From the NCBI RefSeq assembly GCF_003367475.1, contig NZ_QRHA01000005.1, forward strand, positions 124,001 through 188,000: DNA of 64,000 nucleotides, in the 5' to 3' direction. The stretch's first letter is position 1; every line of letters starts with the position of its first letter. This DNA is from Alteromonas aestuariivivens (GTDB lineage: Bacteria > Pseudomonadota > Gammaproteobacteria > Enterobacterales > Alteromonadaceae). Under the pieces are notes generated by a model. That model had not been told where the DNA came from, searched no databases, and was given only the letters and a program-made list of their open reading frames with translations. Below are positions 43,136-53,282 of this stretch, in pieces. The position numbers and the translations under genes were made by a program.

Positions 43136-45955
43136 TTATTTAATCGTGAGTGCGTCTTCAACCAGGGCTTTTTGTTGCTGGTTGTGAACGGAAACATATC
43201 CAACTGCAGGCGACGCCGACGCTTGGCGACCCGCATAGGTTAACTTGGCTCCTTCAGGAATCGCCTGCCAGAAGTGATGCTGGCTGCTGTACCAGGCACC
43301 CTGGTTTTGCGGCTCTTCCTGACACCATACCCAGTCTTTAACGTGGCTGTAATTGGCCACCACCTGCGCACATTCCTCCTGAGGGAACGGGTACAGTTGC
43401 TCGAGACGGATAATGGCTACGTCGGTTTGCTCATTTTTACGGCGCTGTTCCAGCAGGTCATAATAAACCTTGCCTGAACACATTACGACGCGCTTAACCT
43501 TTTTCGGATCCAGCTCGTCAATTTCTCCAATCACGTTGTGGAACACGCCATCTGACAGATCTTCCAGTGAAGACGTCGCCAACGGGTGACGTAACAGGGA
43601 TTTGGGCGACATAACAATCAACGGCTTGCGCATCGGGCGAATCACCTGACGACGCAACATATTGAACACCTGTGCAGGCGTCGAAGGAATACATACCTGC
43701 CAGTTGTGATCAGCACACAATTGCAGGAAACGCTCAAGGCGTGCAGAGCTGTGCTCTGGTCCCTGACCTTCGTACCCGTGTGGCAGCAATACAGTCAGAC
43801 CACAAAGCCGGCCCCACTTAGCTTCACCGGAACTCAAAAACTGGTCAAACACCACCTGGGCGCCATTGGCAAAGTCGCCAAACTGGGCTTCCCAAATAGT
43901 CAGACAGGTAGGCTCTGCGGTGGCATAGCCGTATTCAAAGGCCATAACCGCTTCTTCGGACAGAACAGAATCGTAAATATCGATATCACCCTGGCCTTCA
44001 CGTACATGCTTCAGTGGCATGTACGTTGAGGCGTCGGTCTGGTTGTGCAATACCGCATGACGATGAAAGAAGGTTCCTCGGCCCGAGTCCTGGCCGGTCA
44101 TGCGAATGGCGTTGCCACGGTCAACGATGTCGGCGTAGGCCAGAGTTTCAGCCATCCCCCAGTCGAGCAGCTTGTCACCGGCGATCATGGCTTTGCGGTC
44201 CTGATACAGCTTGTTCACCCGGGACTGCAACTTGTGCGACTCCGGATAACTGGTGATCTTTTCACCCAGTTCCTTAAGCTTCTCTACGCTGATGGCGGAA
44301 TCGTAAGGCGCATCCCAGTCATGGCCCAGGAACGGGCTCCAGTCAACAGAATGCTCCGTCATTGGGCGCCACTCTTCAACCACACAGGCGCCGTGATCCA
44401 ATGCCGCGCGGTAATCATCAAGCATTTTCTCAGAATCACGTGCTTCAATTACGCCCTCGGCAACCAGCTGGTCCGCATAAATTTGACGCGGCACCGGATG
44501 CTTTTTAATTTTCTGATACATCAGCGGCTGAGTTGCATTCGGCTCATCTGCCTCGTTGTGACCATGACGGCGATAACACACCAAATCAATGACCACATCT
44601 TTCTTGAACTTGTTACGGTAGTCCAACGCCAGTTTGGTGACGAAAAGTACCGCTTCAGGATCATCCGAATTCACGTGGAAAATTGGCGCCTGAACCATTT
44701 TGGCAATATCAGTGCAGTACTGGGTTGAACGGGTATCTTCGGTTTTGGAGGTAGTGAAACCGACCTGGTTGTTGATAACGATGCGTACCGTACCGCCTAC
44801 AGCAAAGCCTCGGGTCTCGGACATGTTGAAGGTTTCCTGAACAACCCCTTGTCCGGCAATCGCGGAATCACCGTGAATAGTCACAGGCAATACCATGTTG
44901 GCGTCGTTGTTGCGGCGCTCAAGACGGGCACGCACAGAACCCATAACCACCGGATTGACGATTTCAAGGTGAGAAGGGTTAAACGCCAGCGCCAGGTGAA
45001 CATTTCCGCCAGGAGTGGCGAAATCAGAAGAAAAACCTGCGTGGTATTTAACGTCACCGGAACCCAGGCTTTCATCATGTTTACCGGAAAACTCGTCAAA
45101 CAGTACGGAAGGATTTTTACCCAGTACGTTAACCAGAACGTTCAGACGGCCACGGTGAGCCATACCGATAACCACTTCCTTGGTACCGCCTTTGCCCGCT
45201 TCGGTAATCAGCCCTTTGAGCATTGGGATCAGGGCATCGCCACCTTCAAGCGAGAAGCGTTTTGCGCCAGGAAATTTGGCACCCAGATACTTTTCCATGC
45301 CGTCAGCGGCGGTGAGGCCTTTGAGGATATTAAGCTTGTCTTCTCTGGAAATGGTCGGGTCAGCCTGCACCGATTCAAGACGCTGCTGGATCCAGCGCTT
45401 CTGTTCGGTATCGGTGATGTGCATGTATTCCGCACCAATCGATTCACAATAGGTACGGTTGAGAGACTTGAACAACTCGCCCAGTGACATGGTTTCCTGG
45501 CCAATGGCATAGGAACCGACATTAAATACAGTGTCAAAATCCTGCTCAGACAGTGAATGGTGAGACAGCTCAAGATCCCTTACCCGTTCTTGCTTCCAAA
45601 GCCCGAGCGGATCAAGGTTGGCATGCTGATGACCACGGAAGCGGTATGCGTTGATAAGTTGCAGTACCTTTACCTGTTTGTCATCGGAAACGCCGGTTGT
45701 CGTCGCAACAGGTGCGCCCATTCGTGCCATAGGACCGAGCGACGCAAGTTTACGAAACTGGTCCCGAATGCTGGTGTGATTGCTTTCCAGTTCAACGCCG
45801 TCAACTTTAGGTAAACTGTCAAAGACCTGGCGCCAGGTCTCGGCAACGCTTTGCGGGTTTTCCAGATATGCCTCATACAACTCTTCAACGTATGCGGCAT
45901 TGCCGCCCGCCATATGCGAAGAGTCCCACCACGCTTTCATCACGCTTTCTTGCAT
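43136..45955 (-). CDS. sucA: 2-oxoglutarate dehydrogenase E1
   Basis: 939-residue thiamine-diphosphate decarboxylase of the 2-oxoglutarate dehydrogenase complex. N-terminus MQESVMKAWWDSSHMAGGNAA is like that of other gammaproteobacterial SucA. Cofactor region GMAHRGRLNVLVNVLGKNP and IHGDSAIAGQGVVQETFNMS; C-terminal PHGYEGQGPEHSSARLERFL. It works with SucB and a shared E3 that is not in this window. A terminator-like hairpin lies upstream, after sdhB. Confidence 0.98.
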   Translation of the reverse strand: MQESVMKAWWDSSHMAGGNAAYVEELYEAYLENPQSVAETWRQVFDSLPKVDGVELESNHTSIRDQFRKLASLGPMARMGAPVATTTGVSDDKQVKVLQLINAYRFRGHQHANLDPLGLWKQERVRDLELSHHSLSEQDFDTVFNVGSYAIGQETMSLGELFKSLNRTYCESIGAEYMHITDTEQKRWIQQRLESVQADPTISREDKLNILKGLTAADGMEKYLGAKFPGAKRFSLEGGDALIPMLKGLITEAGKGGTKEVVIGMAHRGRLNVLVNVLGKNPSVLFDEFSGKHDESLGSGDVKYHAGFSSDFATPGGNVHLALAFNPSHLEIVNPVVMGSVRARLERRNNDANMVLPVTIHGDSAIAGQGVVQETFNMSETRGFAVGGTVRIVINNQVGFTTSKTEDTRSTQYCTDIAKMVQAPIFHVNSDDPEAVLFVTKLALDYRNKFKKDVVIDLVCYRRHGHNEADEPNATQPLMYQKIKKHPVPRQIYADQLVAEGVIEARDSEKMLDDYRAALDHGACVVEEWRPMTEHSVDWSPFLGHDWDAPYDSAISVEKLKELGEKITSYPESHKLQSRVNKLYQDRKAMIAGDKLLDWGMAETLAYADIVDRGNAIRMTGQDSGRGTFFHRHAVLHNQTDASTYMPLKHVREGQGDIDIYDSVLSEEAVMAFEYGYATAEPTCLTIWEAQFGDFANGAQVVFDQFLSSGEAKWGRLCGLTVLLPHGYEGQGPEHSSARLERFLQLCADHNWQVCIPSTPAQVFNMLRRQVIRPMRKPLIVMSPKSLLRHPLATSSLEDLSDGVFHNVIGEIDELDPKKVKRVVMCSGKVYYDLLEQRRKNEQTDVAIIRLEQLYPFPQEECAQVVANYSHVKDWVWCQEEPQNQGAWYSSQHHFWQAIPEGAKLTYAGRQASASPAVGYVSVHNQQQKALVEDALTIK

Positions 45956-46050
45956 TATTGTGCCTTGCTACGTTTTTTATAAAGCTACTAAAACAGACAT
46001 CTATTATGACGGTTCTGAACAGCAGAACCAACCAGTCAGCCTGTTTACAC

Positions 46051-46084
46051 AAAAAAATAGCCACCCCGAGCGGATGGCCATTTA
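46051..46084 (-). terminator. Terminator after sdhB
   Basis: Arms AATAGCCA (46056-46063) and TGGCCATT (46075-46082), one G-U pair, followed on the minus strand by seven T. It lies between sdhB and sucA, so the block is probably two linked operons with partial read-through. Confidence 0.7.
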
Positions 46085-46127
46085 TCGCATTATAATCTGC
46101 AACTCTCAGGGTGACAGAAATATAATG

Positions 46128-46838
46128 CTAAACAGCCCGTTGTAAAAGCATCGACTTGATCTGGCCAATGGCTTTTGTCGGGTTCAATCCTTTCGGACAT
46201 ACGCTGACGCAGTTCATAATTCCGTGGCAACGGAATACGCTGAACGCATCGTCCAGGTCGTTCAAACGTTCCTCAGTTGCCGTATCACGACTGTCAATGA
46301 GGAATCGGTATGCGTGCAGTAATCCTGCAGGCCCGATAAATTTGTCCGGGTTCCACCAGAATGATGGGCATGAAGTAGAGCAACATGCACACAGAATACA
46401 CTCGTACAATCCGTCGAGCTTGGCGCGTTCTTCAGGGGACTGCAAATGCTCGCGGGCTGGAGGCTGTTTGCTGTCGTTAATCAGGAACGGCTTAATCTTC
46501 TCATACTGGGTGTAGAATTGGGTCATGTCGACCACGAGGTCTCGAACTACCGGTAGACCTGGCAGAGGGCGAATAACAATTTTGCCTTTACCCAAAGCTG
46601 AAAGCGGTGTGATACAGGCCAGACCGTTCTTACCGTTCATATTCATACCATCGGAGCCACACACCCCTTCACGGCAGGAACGACGGAAAGACAGGGTTGG
46701 ATCCTGTTCTTTCAGGGCCAGAAGTGCATCAAGCACCATCATATCGCGGCCTTCTTCAACCTCCAGCTTATACTCCTGCATGCGAGGAGCATTATCCACT
46801 TCCGGATTATAACGATATACTGAAAAAGTTAATTGCAT
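46128..46838 (-). CDS. sdhB: Succinate dehydrogenase iron-sulfur subunit
   Basis: 236 residues. [2Fe-2S] cysteines in SCREGVCGSDGMNMNGKNGLAC; [4Fe-4S] and [3Fe-4S] clusters in CILCACCSTSCPSFWW and CHGIMNCVSVCPKGLNP. Passes electrons from SdhA to quinone on the inner membrane. Follows sdhA after 13 bases; last gene of sdhCDAB. Confidence 0.98.
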   Translation of the reverse strand: MQLTFSVYRYNPEVDNAPRMQEYKLEVEEGRDMMVLDALLALKEQDPTLSFRRSCREGVCGSDGMNMNGKNGLACITPLSALGKGKIVIRPLPGLPVVRDLVVDMTQFYTQYEKIKPFLINDSKQPPAREHLQSPEERAKLDGLYECILCACCSTSCPSFWWNPDKFIGPAGLLHAYRFLIDSRDTATEERLNDLDDAFSVFRCHGIMNCVSVCPKGLNPTKAIGQIKSMLLQRAV

Positions 46839-46851
46839 GTGTCGGCCTCTC

Positions 46852-48624
46852 TTAATATGAACGCACTTTCGGCGGGAAGGCTTCCCGCAACTTCGGCGCC
46901 ATATTCACGTCTCGTTTCAGCATGGATTCGGTTTGCGGACGATAGATGCTGTGGCACAGCCAGTTTTCATCATCGCGATCCGGGTAATCGAAGCGGCTGT
47001 GTGCACCACGGCTTTCAGTACGGAAGTTAGCAGCAACGGCAGTGCTGTAAGCCGTTTCCATAAGGTTGTCCAGTTCCAGACATTCAATCCGCTGGGTGTT
47101 GAAATCAGAGCTTTTGTCATCAAGACGGGCATGCTGAAGACGCTCACGGATTTCCTTAAGCTGGCTCAGACCTTCAGCCATGGCATCGCCTTCACGGAAT
47201 ACCGAGAAGTTCAGCTGCATACATTGCTGCATATCTTTCTTGATTTGAACCGGATCTTCGCCCTTGCCTTTTTCGGAGTTTTCCCAACGATTGAAACGGG
47301 CCATCGCTGCATCCAAATCGGATTCTGAAGCATCGCGGGTCGGAGCCATTTCACTCAGGGTTTCACCCAGGTGCAAGCCGGTCGCACGGCCAAATACCAC
47401 CAAATCAAGCAATGAGTTACCGCCCAGACGATTCGCACCATGCACGGACACACAGGCAATCTCACCGCAGGCGAACAGACCATTTACAACCTTGTCGTTG
47501 CCGTTTTCATCCACCGTCAGAGCCTGACCATGAACATTGGTAGGAATACCACCCATCATATAGTGACAGGTTGGAATAACCGGGATGGGTTCCTTCACCG
47601 GATCAACGTGAGCAAAAGTACGGGACAGCTCCAGAATGCCCGGCAAACGGGATTCGAGTACGTCTTTGCCCAGGTGGTCCAGCTTCAGTTTGATGTGTGG
47701 ACCCCATGGGCCGTCACATCCGCGACCTTCGCGAATTTCGGTCATCATGGAACGAGCCACAACGTCACGACCGGCCAGGTCTTTGGCGTTTGGTGCGTAA
47801 CGCTCCATAAAGCGTTCGCCGTCTTTATTCAACAGGTAACCACCTTCCCCACGGCAACCTTCGGTTACCAGGGTTCCGGCTCCCGCAATGCCGGTTGGGT
47901 GGAATTGCCACATTTCCATATCCTGGACACTGACGCCAGCACGCAATGCCATACCGACACCGTCACCGGTATTAATGTGAGCGTTGGTAGTGGAGGCGAA
48001 AATTCGGCCAGCGCCGCCGGTAGCAAGCACTACAGCGCGGGATTTAAAATACACTACTTCGCCGGTTTCAATGTCGATGGCAGTACAGCCAACTACGTCG
48101 CCGTCTTGGTTTTTGACCAAATCGAGGGCATACCACTCGCTGAACACCTTGGTTTTATTTTTAACGTTTTGCTGATACAGCAGGTGCAGGAGTGCGTGAC
48201 CGGTGCGGTCTGCAGCGGCAGCAGTACGTGCTGCCTGCTCACCACCAAAGTTTTTGGACTGACCGCCAAACGGACGCTGATAAACCTTACCGTTTTCAAA
48301 GCGGGAAAATGGGAGGCCCATGTTCTCCATTTCAATAATGGCGTCAGGACCGGTTTTACACATGTATTCGATGGCATCCTGGTCACCAATGTAGTCTGAC
48401 CCTTTTACCGTGTCGTACATATGCCATTCCCAGTTGTCTTCATGGGAATTACCCAGCGCTACGGTAATACCACCCTGGGCGGATACCGTGTGAGAACGGG
48501 TCGGAAATACTTTAGATAATAATGCACATGATTTACCGGACTGGGAAATTTGCAGCGCGGCGCGCATACCTGCACCACCTGCACCGATTACGACGGCATC
48601 ATATTCGTGTACTGGTAAACTCAT
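46852..48624 (-). CDS. sdhA: Succinate dehydrogenase flavoprotein
   Basis: 590 residues. FAD-binding [16 protein letters not shown], the covalent-FAD His in SHTVSAQGG, substrate-binding segment RGEGGYLLN, and [21 protein letters not shown] 48624 gives the standard start [16 protein letters not shown]; the open frame to 48654 overlaps sdhD and is not needed. Catalyses succinate to fumarate. Confidence 0.98.
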   Translation of the reverse strand: MSLPVHEYDAVVIGAGGAGMRAALQISQSGKSCALLSKVFPTRSHTVSAQGGITVALGNSHEDNWEWHMYDTVKGSDYIGDQDAIEYMCKTGPDAIIEMENMGLPFSRFENGKVYQRPFGGQSKNFGGEQAARTAAAADRTGHALLHLLYQQNVKNKTKVFSEWYALDLVKNQDGDVVGCTAIDIETGEVVYFKSRAVVLATGGAGRIFASTTNAHINTGDGVGMALRAGVSVQDMEMWQFHPTGIAGAGTLVTEGCRGEGGYLLNKDGERFMERYAPNAKDLAGRDVVARSMMTEIREGRGCDGPWGPHIKLKLDHLGKDVLESRLPGILELSRTFAHVDPVKEPIPVIPTCHYMMGGIPTNVHGQALTVDENGNDKVVNGLFACGEIACVSVHGANRLGGNSLLDLVVFGRATGLHLGETLSEMAPTRDASESDLDAAMARFNRWENSEKGKGEDPVQIKKDMQQCMQLNFSVFREGDAMAEGLSQLKEIRERLQHARLDDKSSDFNTQRIECLELDNLMETAYSTAVAANFRTESRGAHSRFDYPDRDDENWLCHSIYRPQTESMLKRDVNMAPKLREAFPPKVRSY

Positions 48625-48625
48625 G

Positions 48626-48973
48626 TTAAATACCCCACAAAACAAACAGACCAACGGCTACGTAGACAAACGCAATAAGATTCAGAATGAACTGAATAAC
48701 GGCACGAACACCCGGTGCCTTAACGTAATCCGTTAACACCTGCCAAAGACCAATGCGCACATGGATCATCACAGCAACCAAGGTTGTCAGAGTGAAAACC
48801 TTCATTGCCAGACCAGAGAACAACCCGCGCCAAACAGCGAAAGTAATCTCATCAGTAAAAATGAAAAACCATGCGATAAAAAAAGTAAACGCGGCGATGA
48901 TTGCAGCACTCGCACGCAAAGAGACGAAGTCCTGCACACCATTACGTTTGATGCTTGCCTGATTCGTTACCAT
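48626..48973 (-). CDS. sdhD: Succinate dehydrogenase membrane anchor D
   Basis: 115-residue inner-membrane subunit with three hydrophobic helices. The haem-ligand His region [18 protein letters not shown] is visible. The ATG at 48973 overlaps the end of sdhC by 7 bases and has GGGAG upstream. Binds haem b and quinone with SdhC. Confidence 0.94.
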   Translation of the reverse strand: MVTNQASIKRNGVQDFVSLRASAAIIAAFTFFIAWFFIFTDEITFAVWRGLFSGLAMKVFTLTTLVAVMIHVRIGLWQVLTDYVKAPGVRAVIQFILNLIAFVYVAVGLFVLWGI

Positions 48974-49341
48974 AATACGACTCCCAATACGACAGTCAGC
49001 ACAACCCACAGCCCGATAATAATTTGGGCACTGAGGTTACCTGACTCCAATTCTTCCCAATGACCCATATCCATAATGGCATGGCGGATGCCACCCAATA
49101 TGTGGTAGGTCAATGCTGATGCTGTGCCAATTGCAATCAATTTTCCAACGATTCCGCCCAGCAAAGACTGTACTTGCGCAAACCCTTCTGGTGAGGAAAC
49201 GGAAACCGCCCACGCCCAGATAACGAAAAGGAGTGCAAAGAACATGGCAACGCCGGTGATACGGTGGAGAATTGACGAAATAGCAGAAGGAGGAAATTTA
49301 ATGGTGTTGAGGTCTAAATTTACTGGTCTTTGCTTTTTCAC
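48967..49341 (-). CDS. sdhC: Succinate dehydrogenase cytochrome b556 subunit
   Basis: 124 residues beginning with GTG (49341), AGG 8 bases upstream. N-terminal signature KKQRPVNLDLNTIKFPPSAISSILHRITG and haem-ligand region LTYHILGGIRHAIMDMGHW identify SdhC; three membrane helices. First gene of sdhCDAB, divergent from gltA. Confidence 0.96.
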   Translation of the reverse strand: MKKQRPVNLDLNTIKFPPSAISSILHRITGVAMFFALLFVIWAWAVSVSSPEGFAQVQSLLGGIVGKLIAIGTASALTYHILGGIRHAIMDMGHWEELESGNLSAQIIIGLWVVLTVVLGVVLW

Positions 49342-50020
49342 AATATATGCCTGTTTGATCCGTAAGGATAATCAATTACTCGTTTCTCTTGTGTCCTGAT
49401 TGAGTAATTTCGTTTATTACCTGTTAAATGTCTCATCCGCTGAGCTGTTAACAATTTGTGAATTTTTTACTACTTGATTTACAGAATAAAGATTCAATCA
49501 TTTCAAGTAGCGAGAGTATATCCAGCGCCCAATCTAATTACAATTTTTTGTGCACCCATAAGACCTTAGTTCTTATTTGGTCAACCCCATTGTTGACAAT
49601 CCCGCCGGGCGCAGTTGAAAAACAATGCTTCGCAACTCTCAAAGGGCGTGCTATTTTAGCAGTAGAACCAGCGAATAACTACGGTTAACCACCGATAAAA
49701 TCAGCGTTTTGCTTTAACTGGTTTTAATTCCCTCAACCTTTGGACAAAAATTCCGCACTATTTGACAAGGATGCCGGATCACTCTGGTAATTTGATGGAA
49801 ATTTACAAGAAAAAACCACAGGCCGATTTTTATCGTGCTAAAAGTCTGTATAATTTAGCCGGTTTATAAATACGAATAATTTAGAATATTTATTGTGCAA
49901 ATATGCATTTAAATTGACTTGCGCTTGCACAATAAAGTAAAAATACGCCACTTTTCCCAACGGGTCGGGTTGTTAGCCTTCAGACTCGCTGAAAACAGAA
50001 CCATTCTGAGGAGAGCACTT
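49342..50020. other. gltA-sdhC divergent control region
   Basis: About 680 AT-rich bases without a supported gene. It contains two inverted repeats: GTCAAC-(6)-GTTGAC (49580-49597), which overlaps a possible sdh -35 box on the minus strand, and the longer pair at 49892-49933 in front of gltA. A 76-codon plus-strand frame (49458-49688) has no ribosome site and is not called. Confidence 0.55.
49892..49933. promoter_or_regulatory. Inverted repeat in the gltA upstream region
   Basis: ATTGTGCAA (49892-49900) and TTGCACAAT (49925-49933), perfect 9-bp arms with centres 33 bases apart, about three helical turns. A TTGACT (49914-49919) that could be a -35 box sits between them. This may be a pair of operator half-sites for gltA; no regulator is identified. 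Confidence 0.45.
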
Positions 50021-51301
50021 ATGGCAGATCAGAAAGCCATTCTTAAAGCGGGCGATAAGGAAATTGAACTTCCTATTTTGTCCGGCACAGAAGGACAGGA
50101 CGTAATTGATGTACGTTCGCTCGGTGCGAACGGTTATTTCACCTTTGACCCTGGCTTTATGGCTACAGGATCTTGCGAATCGGCGATCACTTATATTGAC
50201 GGTGCAAAAGGTGTATTGCTGCACCGCGGCTACCCCATTGAAGAACTGGCACGGGACGCTGACTACCTTGAAGTGTGTCACATGCTGCTGCATGGTGAAG
50301 CACCCAACAAGGAAGAATACGAAGCGTTCAAAGACACCATTACCCGCCACACCATGGTTCATGAACAAATTAACATGTTCTTCCACGGCTTCCGTAATGA
50401 CGCTCACCCAATGGCAATGTTGTGCGGTACGGTTGGTGCGATGTCTTCGTTCTATCACAGCGATTTGGACGTTTCCAACGCGGAAGAGCGCATCCGTAGC
50501 GCCCACCGCCTGATCGCCAAAATGCCGACTCTGGTCGCCATGTGCTACAAGTACAATGTTGGTCAGCCTTTTGTTTACCCGCGTAACGATTTGAGCTACG
50601 CAGGAAACTTCCTGAACATGATGTTCTCGGTCCCTGCCGAAGAATATGTGATCAGCCCTGCAGTTGAACGCGCCATGGACCGTATTTTTACTCTCCATGC
50701 CGATCATGAGCAAAATGCATCTACATCAACCGTGCGCCTGGCAGGCTCTTCCGGTGCAAACCCTTACGCCTGCATTGCTGCTGGCGTTGCTTCACTGTGG
50801 GGCCCCGCACACGGCGGTGCCAACGAAGCCTGTTTGACCATGCTGGAAGAAATTGGCAGTGTCGACCGTATCCCGGAATTCATTGAACGCGCCAAAGACA
50901 AGAGCGATCCGTTCCGTCTGATGGGCTTCGGTCACCGGGTATACAAAAATTACGACCCCCGTGCAACGGTTATGCGTGAAAGCTGCCACGAAGTGCTGCA
51001 GGAACTTAAAATTGACGACCCATTACTGGATGTCGCAATGGAACTTGAGCGCATTGCATTGAATGACCCCTATTTTGCAGAGAAGAAGCTGTTCCCGAAC
51101 GTGGATTTCTACTCAGGTATCATTCTTAAGGCAATCGGAATTCCGACTAATATGTTCACCTGTATCTTTGCGTTGTCCAGAACCGTAGGCTGGATTTCAC
51201 ACTGGCACGAAATGATGAGCGATCCGAAACAGAAAATCGGTCGTCCACGCCAGCTGTATACCGGTCACAGCAAGCGTGAGTACACGCCCATCAACCGTTA
51301 A
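50021..51301 (+). CDS. gltA: Citrate synthase
   Basis: 426 residues, the long type-II form usual in gammaproteobacteria. Catalytic His in [15 protein letters not shown] and [17 protein letters not shown], Asp in [18 protein letters not shown] 50021 is set by AGGAG about 8 bases upstream and the family start [18 protein letters not shown]; a longer frame from TTG 49919 runs through the control region. It joins acetyl-CoA and oxaloacetate. Monocistronic, with a terminator. Confidence 0.98.
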   Translation: MADQKAILKAGDKEIELPILSGTEGQDVIDVRSLGANGYFTFDPGFMATGSCESAITYIDGAKGVLLHRGYPIEELARDADYLEVCHMLLHGEAPNKEEYEAFKDTITRHTMVHEQINMFFHGFRNDAHPMAMLCGTVGAMSSFYHSDLDVSNAEERIRSAHRLIAKMPTLVAMCYKYNVGQPFVYPRNDLSYAGNFLNMMFSVPAEEYVISPAVERAMDRIFTLHADHEQNASTSTVRLAGSSGANPYACIAAGVASLWGPAHGGANEACLTMLEEIGSVDRIPEFIERAKDKSDPFRLMGFGHRVYKNYDPRATVMRESCHEVLQELKIDDPLLDVAMELERIALNDPYFAEKKLFPNVDFYSGIILKAIGIPTNMFTCIFALSRTVGWISHWHEMMSDPKQKIGRPRQLYTGHSKREYTPINR

Positions 51302-51319
51302 ACGATATCCTGATATCTT

Positions 51320-51346
51320 GAAATAGCGCCTTAGGGCGCTATTTTT
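51320..51346 (+). terminator. gltA terminator
   Basis: Arms AAATAGCGCC (51321-51330) and GGCGCTATTT (51335-51344), then a T-run. Confidence 0.92.
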
Positions 51347-51363
51347 GTATTGGAGGTTCCCAT

Positions 51364-51786
51364 ATGCCCTACCCTGTAATCACACTTGGCTTTGCAGGCT
51401 TGCTGCCGTTCGTCGGGCTAATTGTTGCGGCTCTGGTTGGGAGTTTGCCGCTGTACGAAGCAGCACGCTATTTTACCCAGTATTCTGCAGTGTTACTGTC
51501 GTTTTTTGGTGGCGTACACTGGCTGGATGCCCTGCAGAATCAACGCACAAACCATCAGCTTTATGTTGCTATGCTACCCACAATCATTGGGTGGCTGTGC
51601 CTGGTGTTCAGCGGCGACCTGCGAAGCCTGGGAGTACTCTCATTGGCCTATGTGCTGGTTCTGCTATACGACAAATACGTGCTGGCATTACCCAAAACAC
51701 TGATCATAAGCTACACCGCCCTGCGCATTGTGTTAACCAGCGTGGTTGTGATCTGCCATGCGGTTATGATTTATTTACTGCAATAA
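51364..51786 (+). CDS. DUF3429 membrane protein
   Basis: 140-residue inner-membrane protein with four hydrophobic helices. The DUF3429 pattern is visible: LGFAGLLPFVG at the start, YSAVLLSFFGGVHWLDAL near residue 40, then YDKYVLALPK and LRIVLTSVVV. GGAGG lies 7 bases before the ATG. Function unknown. It lies between the gltA terminator and a bidirectional terminator. Confidence 0.85.
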   Translation: MPYPVITLGFAGLLPFVGLIVAALVGSLPLYEAARYFTQYSAVLLSFFGGVHWLDALQNQRTNHQLYVAMLPTIIGWLCLVFSGDLRSLGVLSLAYVLVLLYDKYVLALPKTLIISYTALRIVLTSVVVICHAVMIYLLQ

Positions 51787-51810
51787 AAAAGCGCCTTTTC
51801 GGCGCTTTTT
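51785..51810. terminator. Bidirectional terminator
   Basis: Arms AAAAAGCGCC and GGCGCTTTTT around TTTTC, with an A-run before and a T-run after; serves the convergent DUF3429 and manB genes. Confidence 0.92.
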
Positions 51811-51821
51811 AAATTTAGCGA

Positions 51822-53282
51822 TTATTCGTCACGGATCATGGCGAGTAATTCAGCTGTTTTTTGTTCCATTAACGGAATGTCGGCTTTGGACTCAACGTTT
51901 AATCGAATCACAGGTTCCGTATTGGATTTGCGCAGGTTAAAACGCCAGTTTCCAAACTCAAGACCCAGACCGTCAATATCTTCGTGCGCTTTTGCCAGCG
52001 GAAGATAGGTTTCGGTAACCCTGGCCAGAGCGGCATCCGCATCTTTTAATTTCGAATTGATCTCTCCGGATGAAGGGAATGCGGCAATTCGGGCTTCCAC
52101 CATCTTCTCAAGTGATTGCTGACGGGTACATACCAGTTCAGCAACCAGCAACCAGGGGATCATTCCGGAATCGCAATACGCAAAATCACGGAAATAATGG
52201 TGAGCACTCATCTCACCACCGTATACCGCATCTTCCTTGCGCATACGTTCTTTGATAAATGCGTGACCGGTCTTACACTTGATAGGAATACCGCCAGCAT
52301 TACTGACAATATCTTCAGTATTCCAGCACAGTCTTGGATCATAGATGATCTTTGCCGCAGGTTCTTTGTCCAAAAAGGCCTGCGCCAACAAGCCGACAAT
52401 ATAGTAACCTTCGATAAACTGCCCTTTGGCATCAAACAAAAAGCAGCGGTCAAAGTCACCGTCCCAGGCAATCCCAAAATCGGCGTTATTGTTTACAACC
52501 GCCTCGGCAGTATCAGCACGATTTTCAGGCAATAACGGGTTTGGTATACCGTTGGGGAAAGTACCATCAGGCTGGTGATGTACTTTTACGAACTCAAGCG
52601 GTACGCCGTTTTGCTGTAAACGCGCTTCGATGGCATCCAGCGCTTTACCCGCTGCACCATTGCCGGCATTGACGACAATTTTAAGCGGAGTGAAATTGGC
52701 CAAATTCACATAAGACAACATGTGCTCTACATAAGCTTCCATGCAGTCTTTTTGCACGTATTGATCGGAGGCAACGAGTTTGGCCGAATCAATATGAGCT
52801 TTACCATTGAAAAAGGCGTCAGGATCAGGAGTCTGGTCGTTAGTATAAAACGCCATTCGCTCGGCAACAAAAGCATCACTCAACTTTTCAGCCGCTTCTT
52901 TAATCGCATTCAGTCCGGTATCACCGCTGATGGGAACCGACTGCGCCTTTACCAGCTTCATACCGTTGTAATTGATTGGGTTATGGCTGGCGGTGACTTC
53001 AATACCACCATCTACGCCTAAGTGTTTGGTGGCGAAATAGATTTCTTCGGTACCCGCCATACCAATATCGGTCACCTTCGCACCGCCGTCAATCAAACCC
53101 GCGGTCAAAGCCAGCTTTAATGGTGCAGAAGTAAGGCGGACATCACCGCCTACAACTACGGTCTTTGCCGCCAATTCGGTTGCGAATGCATAGCCAATAC
53201 GATAGGCAACTTCCTCGTCCAGTTGTGAATTTAACTCGCCCCGAATGTCATACGCTTTGAAACAGGTTAATGCTTTACTCAT
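51822..53282 (-). CDS. manB: Phosphomannomutase/phosphoglucomutase
   Basis: 486-residue alpha-D-phosphohexomutase. Catalytic phosphoserine Ser99 in [13 protein letters not shown], Mg-binding DGDFDR (274-279), substrate loop [10 protein letters not shown] and phosphate-binding [14 protein letters not shown] near the C-terminus. Converts mannose-6-phosphate to mannose-1-phosphate (perhaps also glucose phosphates). Its ATG overlaps the manC stop by 4 bases (ATGA), so the two are coupled and feed GDP-mannose for surface polysaccharide. Confidence 0.95.
   Translation of the reverse strand: MSKALTCFKAYDIRGELNSQLDEEVAYRIGYAFATELAAKTVVVGGDVRLTSAPLKLALTAGLIDGGAKVTDIGMAGTEEIYFATKHLGVDGGIEVTASHNPINYNGMKLVKAQSVPISGDTGLNAIKEAAEKLSDAFVAERMAFYTNDQTPDPDAFFNGKAHIDSAKLVASDQYVQKDCMEAYVEHMLSYVNLANFTPLKIVVNAGNGAAGKALDAIEARLQQNGVPLEFVKVHHQPDGTFPNGIPNPLLPENRADTAEAVVNNNADFGIAWDGDFDRCFLFDAKGQFIEGYYIVGLLAQAFLDKEPAAKIIYDPRLCWNTEDIVSNAGGIPIKCKTGHAFIKERMRKEDAVYGGEMSAHHYFRDFAYCDSGMIPWLLVAELVCTRQQSLEKMVEARIAAFPSSGEINSKLKDADAALARVTETYLPLAKAHEDIDGLGLEFGNWRFNLRKSNTEPVIRLNVESKADIPLMEQKTAELLAMIRDE

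Noticed and set aside
47440..48399. Long plus-strand open frame of 319 codons
   Set aside because: Lies wholly antisense to sdhA, has no ribosome site and shows no family pattern; a codon-bias shadow of sdhA.
49458..49688. 76-codon plus-strand frame in the gltA-sdhC gap
   Set aside because: AT-rich control region, no ribosome site, no recognisable protein features.
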